64,000 bases of DNA from positions 1,498,001 through 1,562,000 of the forward strand of contig JAPFBL010000119.1 in NCBI GenBank assembly GCA_026182355.1, in the 5' to 3' direction. The notes under the pieces were generated by a model. It had not been told where the DNA came from. It saw only the letters and a program-made list of their open reading frames with translations, and made no database searches. Every line of letters starts with the position of its first letter. The first letter of the stretch is position 1. This DNA comes from Hermatobates lingyangjiaoensis (Eukaryota > Arthropoda > Insecta > Hemiptera > Hermatobatidae). Of this stretch, positions 35,656 to 48,159 are shown in pieces. The translations under genes were made by a program, and so were the position numbers.

Positions 35656-36255
35656 ACTCAAGCTAAGTACTTAAGTTTTACTTTCTGTATTACCAGTGTT
35701 TCACGACACCATCACCTGCTGTTGCGCTTGCACCAGCACTACTGCCAACATCAATGTAACAAGGAATCATAAATAGTATTCATTTAGTTGAAACGTCTCT
35801 GAGATTCTCCTACCGCAATGAAATACCCGTGCTGCAGATAGTGGCCACATTAAACATTAATTGTGAAATAATTTTCATTAATTAATTGTGAAATACTTCT
35901 CACTTACCTCGAGTTTTAAATTGATTTCCCTAATTAAAATATGGTGTAACGACATTGAGTCATTCTTTTTGAATAGCTTGGTATTACATCAACATTACAT
36001 CTGGTGATAATTAAACATTTTATATGAGGTATTAATTCACAAAACAATATACCGGTATTGTTGATTAGTACTTTGAAAAAAAAAGTAATGCTGTTTAGCA
36101 ACTTCAAAAGGAGAGTAAATTCAGAACAACAGGAGGAAGAGATGAAGTTTATCTCTGCTTCATCAAATCTCTGTAGATGAAAAGCAATCAGGTTCAAGTC
36201 ATCTTGAAAGTAATGTTCTATCTTTTCTGTTTTATGGAATAGTTTGATCAGATAT
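35656..36255. other. Intronic stretch, nothing identified
   Basis: No recognised feature; an 87-codon minus frame here has no family resemblance. Confidence 0.45.
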
Positions 36256-36261
36256 TGTTAA

Positions 36262-36530
36262 GTCAGGTCACATCAGTGTCAATGTGCTGGCATGTGGACT
36301 GGTAGAAATAGGGTTCAATACTTACACTGGCCCTCTATTTATTCACAAAGGAGGTAAATACATATGAGCTCGTTGTACCTCGGAGAGGACGTTAAGCCCT
36401 CACCATTGAGCCTGTACAATGTGAAGCACCCGTTTAAGATCCCTACTTTAAACATACTTGAGTTAGGCAATAAGACTCCCAATGTAAAATGTTCATTGTA
36501 TAGTATCACAATGTGCCAAAGTTCGGCATG
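36262..36530 (+). mobile_element. tRNA-derived SINE
   Basis: The head starts near aagtcaggtcacatcagtgt. The core includes gaggtaaatacatatgagct, cctcggagaggacgttaagc and gagcctgtacaatgtgaagc. The tail is variant A, with tatcacaatgtgccaaagttc. The 100-codon minus frame across it is fortuitous. Confidence 0.8.
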
Positions 36531-36779
36531 AGTGGGATTATCACTCCAAACAAACTTAATATTACCCTGGTCAGATATTAAAAAATTCGTCTTTGCGTCA
36601 ATTTTAAATCCGACAAAACTATTAAATGATGATTCAATCAATATTCTCTAAGAGAATATCGAAGATGTAGAGGACAACACGTAAATATAAACTAAATTTA
36701 AGAAATAACACGCATACAAGACAAAACAAAACAGACTACTATATTTTATCTACCTTCTGATCATTTAAATCATGAAATC

Positions 36780-37275
36780 CTTATATTTAATTTATTATAT
36801 ATATAAAATAGGGAATTAATGCTGTGAGGCCTTTCGAATTATACTTCCTCGTGAAGTGAAACAAATAGTTATTCCATGACATGTTAATTCCTATTTTGAG
36901 AATACAATTGGAATGAAATATACATATATCTTCAATAACTATTTAGTTACTTAATATATATGTACACACACACACACACACAAGCATATATATATATATA
37001 TATATATAAAGATTTCACACTTTCAACCGTAACAAGCGGTCTTCGTCAGAGTCAAAAACCCAAGTCAGTTGGGTTTTTGACTCTGACGAAGACCACTTGT
37101 TACTGTCGAAAGGTCCTAGTCTTGTTTTCCCATTTCTTATTGTGGTTTGATCATTGATATATATATATAAAATTAGGTCTCACAGCATTAGTTCTCTATT
37201 TTTTTGGGGCTAAGTTACTTGAGATTTTATATCACCTGTTATTGTGATAACTGCATATATATATATATATATATA
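36780..37275. mobile_element. PLE-like cluster with (TA)n and (CA)n
   Basis: One family ('ctgtgaggcctttcgaattat' type) occurs at 36800-36900, and again after a TA tract at 37168-37250, ending in a tail hairpin (atatcacctgttattgtgat) before another TA tract at 37255-37276. Between them, at 36985-37155, TA-bounded inverted halves of family 1 are seen: ctttcaaccgtaacaagcgg on one side and ctgacgaagaccacttgtta on the other. A (CA)n run lies at 36963-36982. Confidence 0.55.
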
Positions 37276-37279
37276 TTAT

Positions 37280-38125
37280 CTTCACTATAACATAGTATGT
37301 TACAAATATATAATTGGAAAAATAGATTTCATCATTAGAAGAAATATGTTTCGTAGTACACTAACAACTTACCATGGTGAACAAAAATCATGGTAATAAT
37401 TAAAATGGTGACACATGTGTTACTAAATAAATAAATAAATGAATAATAAATAAAACGAATATTATTCATTAAGATGTCAGAATGTTATTACCGAATTTAT
37501 GACTATACGAATGAGTTTAGAAAATTACTTTCAAATATTAATTATCTTAATGCTATTAATTTCTCCAGTTGAATAATGTGTAAATAAATTCAACATAATT
37601 AAGTTTTAAATTAGAAAAAATAATAAAGTTGCTCGGTAAGGACACTTGAGTTGCTGATGGGTACATGTCTCACTACTGGATTGTCTCTATATCATAAGAT
37701 CCTGTAATCGTTATTGCTTTGCTTCAATATGTGTTAACTGCGAATAAACAATTATTGTCTTTTGGACTGCAATATATCTCTTCTATTAATTTATTCTATG
37801 AAGTGTCATAACCTTGCATTTTTTTTTAAATATTGATTATTTTAAATTGTTAAATCACAGGAAATCGTAAGCAAGATGGTGTGAGTTTTATATTTTGTTT
37901 GGTCATATTAACTGCATATTGTAAAAATCAACTTCATTAACTTTGCAGATTTGCAGAATTTTTGGCATAAATTTATTAACTTATGCTTGATATGTACAGC
38001 TGTAGCATTAATGCTTGCGAGGAATAATCATTGACAATAATTTTTTTTTTGTCAACTTGGAAATAAAAGCTTGTTTCTGGATTCTGAAATAGTGGCCTGA
38101 TTTAATTTTGGCCATACTGCTAAGT
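37280..38125. other. Intronic stretch, nothing identified
   Basis: AT-rich sequence without recognised features. Confidence 0.5.
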
Positions 38126-38129
38126 TTGG

Positions 38130-38330
38130 TGGTTTGGTTAAAGAGCCCGGACATGAGCCCGAGCCTCGCAGTCCGACTGGAAAGCGACGGCTTGGTGCTG
38201 CGCCAGGCCTGCTGACAGAGTGCGGGGCGAGGCTGGAATAACGGTCCCACACCGCTAGCCCCATGTCCTCAGCCCAGTGCGTCTTCACTTTTGTTCTGCT
38301 AACCCAATTCCACCGGCCCTACCTCGCTCC
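38130..38330. other. GC-rich island, unassigned
   Basis: About 200 bases of strongly GC-rich DNA in the AT-rich lipase intron. Two overlapping minus-strand frames (78 and 80 codons) and a plus-strand frame (through EPGHEPEPRSPTGKRRLGAA) are open here. None belongs to a family I recognise, and neither edge has a convincing pair of splice sites in frame with the lipase. It could be a retrotransposon fragment or a decayed exon. Confidence 0.35.
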
Positions 38331-38559
38331 ACACGCATGTCAGCTTCTCAACCACCCTCTTATTGTCCCTACTCCACAATAAGTCAACCAACCTATACCT
38401 GTCTGCTTCTCTCCATCAAATTTGCAATAACTCCAATTAAGAATAATTGCGGACACGTACTTACTATAACGTAAAGCTACTCACAATAACGTAATCTCTT
38501 CTCCCTCAAAATTATTAACTCAGAATAGTATCAACGTCTGAACAATTAATAAATTAATA

Positions 38560-38730
38560 TCTTTGAACTCAGGTTCTCAAGCCATACTCAGTTCGAGTGT
38601 GACTCTAACGAAGAACTTTTGTTTAGGTTCAAAGATGTTAGTCCCATTTCTAAATTTCTTACTACAGTTTAGATGTTGATTTTTATTTTAAGTGTTTACT
38701 GTGACATCTTTTTGTCATAATAATATATGC
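38560..38730 (+). mobile_element. Diverged PLE-like family 1 end
   Basis: On the plus strand at about 38604-38635 it reads ctctaacgaagaacttttgt then ttaggttcaaagatgttagt, a diverged version of CTGACGA-A-GACCG...CGGTT-GAAAGATC. It ends with a tail hairpin (ttaagtgtttactgtgacat). A short inverted piece precedes it at 38562-38585. Confidence 0.5.
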
Positions 38731-39610
38731 ATAAATTAAAACAAATAGAATAACGCTGGAAGTATTATATATACCAAACAAATCTTAAGTCTACCTTTAA
38801 TGGTAGAAGTATTAAGTAAATGTCAATAATATTTATTCTGGTGTGTTAAGTTAAATAACCTTTGGTTGTCTATATTTGTTTGTAACACTGTTTGACTTGG
38901 CGTGTTTGTTCAGCTGGATATTTGTGTATAAAATTTGCATTTCTAAACCTCTTCATAGGGCTACAATTCAAAGGGATGAAAGAATTCGTATAAAATGAAA
39001 CATAAATCAATAGAGGCCTGGTTAATACATATTATAATGATAGATAATATATATTAAGCATCCATTTTTACAAAAATAAAGTTTTTAATAACTCTTGTAT
39101 TACTGTAATATTTGATTATGTATAACGATATCAGTTAATATTATATTATTCCTTAATGTAATAATTATTGATTAATTTAATTATCGTTAATAATTTACAC
39201 TAATATATATCCCCTTAATAAATAATATTTAAATTAGCCCAAGATTGTTGTATGCATTAATTTATGTTAATTAAAGCTAACTCAAGGCTTTGTCAAGGCA
39301 TCACATTTAATATTCTGTGTACACTAACAGATTGTTGATAAAAACTCGTGTTACAAAAATTTTGATCAACTTATTACAAAATAATAGTTTGAAATCCTTG
39401 AAGTTGTCTTTTATAATTTATGGTTGGTTTAAGAAATATTTAGGTTAAGATTTATATAAGTATTAACTTGTTTGAGTTGTGAAAATTGTAATTTCCAATG
39501 TTTTGGTTATTATATCAGGACTAAATTTAAAATAGTAGGATGATTTAAGTGAAGGGTTTTGTTTTATTAACGATCTAAAGAGTATGCTACTAATTGTATT
39601 AATTTCTGAG
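38731..39610. other. Intronic stretch, nothing identified
   Basis: AT-rich sequence without recognised features. Confidence 0.5.
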
Positions 39611-39615
39611 AAGCA

Positions 39616-39905
39616 TAAGCCAGAGTAGCTCAGTGGCTTGCGTGCTCGCCTTTGGATTAATAGATCACGGGTTTGATTACCACTTTGACCTAAATTTCTT
39701 CACGCAGGAGGTGAAAAAATCTTTGGACGCCATCACTCGGAGAGAACGTTAAGTCATCAGTCGTGAGCCTATACAATGTCAGGTACTCGTTAAAGATCAA
39801 TACTCTTAATATATTTGAGTTAGATAAAATTTAGGACTGTCAATGTGTAATCAACCCTTTTACTAAAATGGATGCCAAATAATAAATGAGTCACACATTC
39901 CTCTG
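39616..39905 (+). mobile_element. tRNA-derived SINE, tail variant B
   Basis: The head is aagccagagtagctcagtgg (A box) with B box cgggtttgattacc. The core is ggaggtgaaaaaatctttgg, actcggagagaacgttaagt and cgtgagcctatacaatgtca. The tail is variant B: ttactaaaatggatgccaaa then taataaatgagtcacac. Confidence 0.8.
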
Positions 39906-41000
39906 CTAGAGCAGCATCAAAAGATGAAAGCCATTTCGGTCATTAAAGAACCAAAACACAAACTTTCTGGAGTAATTGAAATCTTGGTACTTAACTCTTA
40001 CAATAATGAAGCAAGAACACAGAGCTATCCAATGTTTGTGAATCTGTAATATATCTAAGTTTCAATAGAATCTACACGGAAAACCTCAATTATCAAAAAA
40101 CCATCAAAATAAGAATCTTAACAATCTAATAATCCGTAAACTGATTCATAGAGTTGTTAAACTGTCATTCACGAAGTAAAAAGAGGCTACTAAGATTATC
40201 CTAAGAGGCAAGAAACATTCAAGGTTTGGTGTTTCTTTTATAGGCACTTGCACAGTTTTTCCCTTTATATCTTTTGACAAAGGCGTATGATTCAAAGAAT
40301 AAAAACCTCATTATACGAATTCAAAAGAAATGTGAGATCTGATGGCTATTTCCAGTTACAATCATGAGTTATTGAACTCTTTCAAAAAAACTCTTTGTGA
40401 TCTTTTTCTTACATTGACAAATCAATCTTACGTAATTTTATCAGGTGTTTAATGTTTTAAATCATACAGTTTATATAAACTTAATAAAATTATTTTGTGA
40501 AGACCTTTAATGATAAGGGAGAGGGAGAGATAAAAAACAGGTTGCTTTTTACCTTAAAAATATTCGATTAAATTCTGAGAGAAATAAATAGCATAAACAC
40601 TTTGATTTACAAATTGTATGATTGAATAGTGCACAAATTCTTTTTTTCTTGTTTCTTATGCATTTTATGTTTGATAAGAAAAATTGTAAAAGCGTATTTT
40701 TTGTTATGATTTATATTATTGACATTCTATAAAGTACATTCTTTAGAAATATATAAAGATATAAAATATACATATAATATATATAATAGTATATAGTATA
40801 TATGATTTTATATATATACACATATAATATATCATAAATATATTATAAAAATATAAATGTAACACACTGACAGGCCGAATATATTTTCTTTTATTTCTGT
40901 TACCTTCCTTATTATGAACTATTATTGTCCATTTCAGATCGTTTTCACAACTTATAAGTATATATAAAACAAATTGAATAATATATCAACCCATTGATAA
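39906..41000. other. Intronic stretch, mostly unrecognised
   Basis: AT-rich. A TA-rich stretch lies at about 40750-40860. A piece at about 40865-40975 is related to the tail of the 22445-22830 element. No coding features. Confidence 0.45.
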
Positions 41001-41004
41001 AATA

Positions 41005-41545
41005 GGTGTATTATGCAATCGGGATTCGGTCAATTTTTTAGGTTCAAAATCAAACTTTCAATGCTAACATTTTGGTTTTATTTTAAAACCTTTTTCAAGT
41101 AAACCTTTGGAATTACAAGTAATTACAGTACAGTTGTAATGTTGTTTGATTAGTCGAGTCAAGATTATTAGTTTGTTTATATAATCTAAATTCCATTTTC
41201 TAATTGAATAAATTCTTACTTCTGCCTACAAAAAAAAAGTTTTAAAATAAAACCGAAACGCCGGTAATGAATGTTACATTTTGAAAATAGAAAATTGGCC
41301 GAATCCCGATTGTATAATACACCTAATATATAAAAAGATTTCGCGGTAAATACATGAAATAAAAACCATGCCTGAACCACAGAAAGCAATTTGAAAATTT
41401 GACTTAAGTTCGTTCAACCATAACAATGAGTCTTTGTCAAAGTCTCCGTCATATTGGTATATATATGTATACGGTTGAAAGAACTTAGTCTTGTTTTCCC
41501 ATTTTCTTATTGTGGTTTGATCATATATGTATATATATATATATA
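41005..41545. mobile_element. PLE-like inverted pairs (GAAACGCCGG family and family 1)
   Basis: The outer arms 41010-41105 and 41235-41330 are reverse complements of the family seen at 14110-14450 (gcaatcgggattcggtcaat against attggccgaatcccgattgt). The plus-strand GAAACGCCGG is at about 41265. Immediately right (41335-41525) is a degraded inverted pair of family 1, which ends gttttcccattttcttattg, gtggtttgatcat and then TA at about 41533-41550. Confidence 0.6.
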
Positions 41546-41550
41546 TATCA

Positions 41551-43980
41551 GTACATATATGCAGTATAAGTAATACTTTTGTAAAGACTAAGTATTTCGG
41601 ATGGAAGATTTTAGTAATACTTCTGGATCTCTTACTGTAGTTTAGATATTCATATACAATATACTAATCAAATTAGTTAGTGTTGTACTTTAATTGGTAA
41701 ATAATTGAAATTTCTTCAAATATACTGTTATAGAGATATAAATGAATAGAATGTGACTCATCACATTTTATATCTGTATTTCTTCAGTAGGGTATTTTGT
41801 TAAAAGTTCATTCCTATCAGTTCATTGTTGCAGAACTTGTTTTCTAATTCAATGATTAAATTCATTCCTAAGACTAGATTGCTTGAATAAAACTGTTGAC
41901 AGATAATTTTACGAAATATCAATGCGTTCGTTTTGATTTAGAAAAAAATTTTCTTTGTTTACTAAAATATTTTTTTAAAAACAACATAACATTGAATGTT
42001 TAAAGTTAAATTTTTTACTACATAGTTGATGTTTAAAAATTTTCCATTATGATAAATTTTTTAAAAAAGATGACTCAATCAAATTGAAGTAAAGAAAAAA
42101 AAACTAATGGATTAATTTTTGACTTAACTATATCAGGGATAATGAATATTACTCAATGAACTGACATTCATTGAGACTTCAAATTTAGTCGAACATTTTC
42201 TACAAAGCCAAAGTGCCCCTGACCTGAAAACAAGTCCAATGAGCTAACTGATCTGCCATATACCATTCCTCAGACATATCCATTATTATTTGTATGTCCC
42301 TAATACAATTTTAAAATGACTATTTTATTGTAATATAATTGTTGTAATACTTACTCTTAAATATTTTGACAGTGATTTATTATTAATTAAACAACAGATG
42401 TAGTTTCTATGAGTCTTGGAACTGCATTTTGTTATACTTTTAGCTTAATGTGAATAAAACATTGTGATGATCAAACAAAAATTTTTGATTTCGAGATTTT
42501 GATGGATTTACATATTTTGACCAATGAGTGATTTTATCACTATATTTTATAAGATGTTGAATTATACAGTTTACTAAACCTAATAAAATATTTGCTGAAG
42601 ACAGTTAGCATAAAGGAGGGATAAAAACAGGTGTTGTTTTTTGCTTTAAAAAAATTTAAATATTTTTTAGGCAAAACTAAAAATAACTAAAATACATTGA
42701 ACTTTGGTGTATATTTTAGAAACAAAATGATCAATGTCCATTTTTGACGATGCATGTGTTTTATTGTATGTGTATATGTTTGTCCAAAAATTTGTGGTAC
42801 ACTACAGGCCACATTGTTTGCTAGGTATAATTCATATTTTGCTCAGACTCCTCAATAATAGATGTGTTCTATTATTTGAGGCAATATTCCATCATAGAAA
42901 AGTTACTTTATTTTTGTGGAAAACTATTTTTCCCCTATACATCTTCCAAGTAAAATATAAAATTTGTGATTTATCATAGAAGATGAAAGCTAGTGGATAG
43001 AATTTAATCCATTCCGCTTGATGGATCAAAATGAAATTATACATGAGAATAGCACCTTATGTGAGGATGAATTCAATACCTTTTTGTCAATATTACAAAA
43101 TTGGGCAACAATGGGTGTTATGATAATGAAAAATGTTTTCAACATAAATGCCTAACAAGAGAGCAATAAAAAATTTCGTAATATTCCGCTTAGACCAAAG
43201 GGCAATAAAGCTACAAAACTCCAAATTCATCTTGGACTAATAAATTCTCAACTCCGCTTTCGGGATGCGTGCTTGTCGATGAATGGGTCGCAGATGGGCT
43301 CCATGTATTGGTTTCTCTTTTAAGTGTTGCACGCATATTGATTGAGAAAATTTTCATGGTATAAACCCTCTTCTGGTCATTGGTCAAAGGTTAAAACTGG
43401 CCAAGGAAATTTTTATTTTCAATATAAGGGGCAAGTAAAAGCGCCAGTTTAGCTTGAATCCCGCCAAGTAAATTACATTAGCGAATGAAGTGGTAAAAGG
43501 CCTAGATACCTGTTCACTAATTTGGCTTGCACCTTCTTGTGCATGGCTAGGTGACCCTTGACCCTTGGAATAATAGATCACTTGCTGCACTGGTCGGATT
43601 TGTTTACATTGACTTAGTAATTTTGAAGGGCAGCTGGAGACAAAATTGTTATTTAGAGATTCAATAAAGGAAAAATTTAAATTTTTTCAATGAGTTAATA
43701 TGATATGTACTTAAGAATAGAATTCTTAAATGTAAAGCATCAACTCCAGTAAAACATATATTTTATAATGTGTTCCAGAATATGATGAATGGTTGACTAA
43801 CAAAGTGTTGTAATCAAACTACATGTTGCACCCTTCAACAAAAGAAAATATCAGATATATAGTACTTAATCTGTTTATTAACCGCATTGTCTTTAGAAAT
43901 ATTTGAAAAAAATCACTTTTGTTCTTTATTACATAAAGGATAGTAATTTTAAGCTGCTTTTTCGGTATACGATGAACTTG
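41551..43980. other. Intronic stretch with possible dispersed repeat
   Basis: Mostly unrecognised AT-rich DNA. At 43585-43625 the sequence (minus strand aaattactaagtcaatgtaa, then acaaatccgacc) resembles 53235-53280 inside the 52970-53925 transposon, so at least a 60-base stretch is shared. A 65-base tRNA-like piece on the minus strand at about 42190-42260 (cagttagctcattggac) might be a SINE head remnant. Confidence 0.4.
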
Positions 43981-44029
43981 AAATTTTGATAATATTCCAG
44001 TGCATTTATTTAATTAGCAGTTTTATTAC

Positions 44030-44345
44030 TCCAGGAACTGTATAATGGATTACAACAATCGAATGCAAGAATAATTAATGTAATCATTGGATCTAGCACA
44101 GCTGAAACCATGGCTACTAAAGGATTTCCTCAAGGAGGTGTCCTGTCACCATGATGTGGAGATTATTTGTAGATGACCTACTGGATACATAAATAACTTT
44201 ACCATACACAAGGATAGATAAAATTGTTGTTATGAGAAGTGCCGTGCTAGATAATACCTTCTGTCGATGTCGAATGCCCTCAAAAATGTTGAAAGATCGG
44301 TAAAACATAAAGATCTAGACATAAAGCATGCTAAAACCATCTTTA
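44030..44345 (+). pseudogene. Decayed non-LTR retrotransposon reverse transcriptase fragment
   Basis: On the plus strand at about 44070-44155 it reads NARIINVIIGSSTAETMATK then GFPQGGVLSP and a stop. In a shifted frame it continues WRLFVDDLLDT. GxPQGGVLSP followed by (L/F)VDDLL is the conserved RT region leading to the xVDD catalytic motif of non-LTR elements. Stops and frameshifts show it is dead. It is too short to assign a clade, and it lies in the opposite orientation to the Jockey-type fragment at 29720. Confidence 0.75.
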
Positions 44346-44349
44346 GTCC

Positions 44350-46464
44350 TTTCTCAATAAGAAAGAAGGTAAATTTATAAAAGATTTTATTGAAAATATT
44401 GTAGTAGAAATATAAAAGGTATGAAATTTTTTTAGAGTCATTTTATAAGAATAACGAAACTGGAAAAGCCTCACAGTTACTTGTAAGTAACGTTACAAGG
44501 GAATTCTACAAGGAATTTTTTTGGTTCAACGTTGGGACTTAAGCACAAATCTGTACTATAAAATTCCTATTACCACTGTCATATAGCCAATTGTATGATA
44601 TGCATTAGTCGAATCCTATCTTCAGATAAACGAAAAAGTTATCCACAGAAGCTTTAATAAACTACATAAACCAGCGTGTCAAAAGGATAAACCAAATGCC
44701 AAAGGATAACAGGAAAATGATCTATGCACTACTTTCAGCGTGGATAAGTTATTAAATATTCCTTTTAGATAATTTTAATCAAAAAAAGTCTAAATTATTA
44801 AGATTAATACAAAATATAAATTCCTCTTTCTAAGATAAAATTTACAATAATTCAATAATACAGAACATCAATGATTTGGTTTATATGTTGCAAAATACTC
44901 TGCTCTACATAAAACATTCTACTAGTGGGCCAAAGTGATCACAAATAAACACCTCGAGTGTAAGTTTTCTGTGTGTAAGTGAAGGGCTCTTGTCTGGTGT
45001 ATTGATGGGTCAAACATTAATAGTATAACCAGTAAAATAAGTTCAGTCAAAGGTGGAAACCTAGACACTAGGAAGTTTAGGACAGTGAGTTAGTGAACGG
45101 GTAAGGAAAGGCTAGAGCCAAGCAAAGCTGCTAAGGCCTGAGGCCTATTTGCATTATACACCTCAGCTTTCATAAGAATTGAGGAATGAATGAAAAGGGA
45201 AGTAAATAAACCGTAGTTTAAATATTCGTGCCTCCTTTAGTTTAAATGAGCCTATTCTAACTGAACATAAATTTTGATGAAAATTAAAAAAATATTGATA
45301 TTTAGTATTAGTATGACATTCTTTTATGCATACACTACTTAAGTAAGTTGAAAATTATTCAGCTCGATATCGATGTGGCTTTCGAATGTTTAATGACATT
45401 CTATATAAATTCATGAAAATTGCTTTATGAGGTTCAAGATTTTCGCAAATCATACCCAAGGCCGGTAAAAGTGAGAGATACTTCTCTGAGAACAATTATA
45501 AAGCTTATTAAAGAACTTAAAATTTGAAGTTGATTTTACATAGAGAAAACGAAGCAGAAAAGGAAAAATAGCAGCGATGCACACACGTCTGATGAGAACC
45601 TGTGTCACAGTTTAATAAAAATAATTATAATAATATGTAAAGTTCTTCTAAATCAATGACTTCAATTTCCTTACATTCAATAAAATAAATATATAGCTAC
45701 ATTAGACTTAATGAAATTATTTAACTGATTCACTTTTAATGACAGAAGATAAAGTCAGTTTTCTTGGGATCTTTTATTTTATCCAACGACTTAATCTAAA
45801 ACTAGCACCAATAAATTTTAGAGAATAAGGTCTGAGATCTGACTCCTAACTCAATATCATCCTTTCGTTTTCCAGAAAAGAAAACAGACACCTTAAGTTA
45901 TGTTTTTTTACGTTCTTAAACAATTGAATTTAAACAATTCTAGTTAATTTTTCAGTCGTTCCAGTAGTATTTAACTCATTACTAATTAAACCTGTTTTTA
46001 CTAATTAAACCTGCATCAAGATTCAATGAAAGGGACCATCAATGTGAGACTAATTTTAAATAGGCTTAATCCTGTATCACATACATTTACTCCTATAAAA
46101 TTGCTTGGAGGTTACCTTAAAGAAAAATATTGGAAGGAGTCCCAGCATCACCACAAAACTCTTATGCAGGAGGAGATCAGAGTTGGTCGATTGGGTTTCT
46201 TTGTTGTTCACTAGATGATCACAGAGTTTGGCTGAGATCATCTCCAACATATGCTTAAGAAAAATCCATAAACTAATTGTCACAGTTTCATCCAATTCTT
46301 GCAGGAAATATATAGTTAAGGATCCAGGTTTATTATCTGTGTACAACATAAACTTCTGATTGTCAACGAATTTGATATGATATTTCATTATTGTAAACTT
46401 GGATGTGGCCGCTGCAGATGTTTAGTGTAGACTTTAGACGTTTCATAGAGTTTGTTTTGCCTAG
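44350..46464. other. Intronic stretch before lipase exon 2
   Basis: No recognised feature apart from the acceptor region of the lipase intron at 46450-46464 (gtttgttttgcctag). Confidence 0.5.
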
Positions 46465-46651
46465 TGCCAGAGGCTGGAGGCGCGGGGGCAAGGCTGTGAA
46501 AGGCACCAGGTTAAAACTGAGGACGGGTACCTGCTGGCGCTCCACAGAATTGTGGTGACTCCCTCCAAGCAAGCTCCTCCAGTCCTCTTCATCCATGGCC
46601 TCCTCTCCGCCTCTGACCAGTGGCTCATCTATGGGAGAGACCATGACTTAG
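46465..46651 (+). CDS. Acid lipase, second coding exon (oxyanion-loop region)
   Basis: It reads CQRLEARGQGCERHQVKTED, GYLLALHRIVVTPSKQAPPV, then LFIHGLLSASDQWLIYGRDH and DL, ending at TTAG|GTGAGT in phase 1. The blocks H.V.TEDGYLL.LHRI and (V/L)L..HGLL..S..W are hallmarks of the lysosomal-acid/gastric lipase family; HGL contributes to the oxyanion hole. The catalytic Ser (GHSQG), Asp and His lie in later exons. Either tgcctag or the next AG (tgccag, 46470) could be the acceptor. Both keep frame; using 46465 gives the spacing LLST-CQRLEARG that best fits the family. The protein is predicted secreted or lysosomal. Confidence 0.85.
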
Positions 46652-46925
46652 GTGAGTGTTTGGCATACCTTCTATAACCTTTGAAATATTTCGAAACATT
46701 GCGACCCCTTTTTCCTTTTAAAATACAAAAATATTACATCAGCCATCTTTCAGATTGTAAGTTAATATAAATTATTATTATTAATAATAATAATAATACA
46801 TTATTAATCACATGGAATAACCCGTGAATACATTCCATCGTCCACAATCTTTTACAGTAAATATGATTGACTAAAGTATGTAATAACTGTTGAAATAATG
46901 ATATGAATTAATTAACAAAACACTT
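46652..46925 (+). other. Lipase intron 2, start
   Basis: Donor GTGAGT with no recognised elements before the SINE. The next lipase exon, expected to encode the stretch up to '..DVW..N.RG..YS', was not found anywhere to the right end of the window by eye. Confidence 0.5.
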
Positions 46926-46927
46926 AG

Positions 46928-47245
46928 GTCAGCTTAGGTTGCATTGGCAGTCCCACGAGAGTACACACATAGACCGAGTATTATACCTTTGTGAGAATAC
47001 ACAATGGACATTCTACATTAGAGCCCTAAAATTCCCTTGTCTCAAGCGTATTTAGAGAAGTAATGTTTAATGAGTACCTCCTAGCGTACAGGCTCGGGAC
47101 CGACGGTTACTCTCCGAAGAATGTTGAGCTCAGATTTGTTCACCTTCCGTATGAATAAATCGAGAGTTAGAGTGGGCATTGAACCCCGGATCTACCAGTC
47201 AAGAGGCAAGGACTCAAGCCAATGGGCTGCTCTGATCCTTCAATT
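46928..47245 (-). mobile_element. tRNA-derived SINE
   Basis: Full-length reverse copy: the tail complement (taggttgcattggcagtccc) at the left, the core (gctcgggaccgacggttac and ctccgaag), and the tRNA head at the right (accccggatctaccagtcaa, then ccaatgggctgctctgatcc). It carries both B-box and A-box complements. Confidence 0.85.
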
Positions 47246-48155
47246 AGAACACTAACAACCCTAGATGAATACCATATCTGACCATGCAGTCATATCAACG
47301 AGTAACGAGTACCTCAAATCGGGTCGAGCATCATACATACTCGAACAAAGAGCTTGTCGATTTGTCTTTTCCTCGCTATGAATTCTCAATTTTGGATTTG
47401 GTAAAAGGCCTCGGATTTCTATGCAGCAGCCTGGATTCCAAAGTAATCAGATTGCCAAATGTAGCCGTATATTATTGGCAATGTGTAAAAAGGAATTGAT
47501 GATTATAATAATCCTATGAATAATAGGTTAAATATTTATTATCAAATAATATGTTTCATTTAAAAAATAAATAAATATCATTATTTGTTTTCCTGTTCTT
47601 TCCTATTAAATGATTTTTTAATAATCTAATACAAATTTCTATCGATATTATTATTAAACGACAAAAAAAAATTGTATATATTTGTTTTAAATGATTTTTA
47701 CTAATGGTGAATTTCACCTGTATTTCGACTTTGATTGCAGAGGTTCAAAGGAAGAAATACGCTATTATCATTGAGATATTTTCTTAGATTTTGGTAATCT
47801 CAAGAAAGGAAAGTTGATGATATTAATGTGGTCCTTTGGAAGAATGAGATGCTTTCACTCTCGGATCGAAGTAAAAGTTTTGAACTCTCAAAAAAAAAAA
47901 CAAGGTCATTGTTTGTTTATAAAGGCAACTAAAGAGTATATTACTGTTGAGTTTAATTTGTAGATTATCATGTTGGAAAATACGATTATAAATATCCAGA
48001 ATAAAACATATAATTTATTTTTAATAATTTTTAAGAATGATGAAAAAGAGTGCAGGTAGGAGGTATTATATTTTTGTAAATTAGGAAAATTGATCTGAGC
48101 TGTATAATGGGAATACATATATCCAAAGCCTAGTAGATCTTAGGTTAACAACCAA
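47246..48155. other. Stretch after the SINE, nothing identified
   Basis: AT-rich sequence with no recognised exon or element. Confidence 0.5.
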
Positions 48156-48159
48156 ACCG

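Larger units (their letters stand above)
20697..46464 (+). other. Lipase intron 1, about 25.8 kb
   Basis: Donor GTAGTC and acceptor tttgttttgcctag. Exons on either side join in phase 0 with no missing conserved residues, so no further lipase exon is needed inside. The intron is filled with TA microsatellites, PLE-like pieces, SINEs, two LINE fragments and a Tc1/mariner duplication, listed separately. No independent host gene is recognised within it. Confidence 0.65.
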
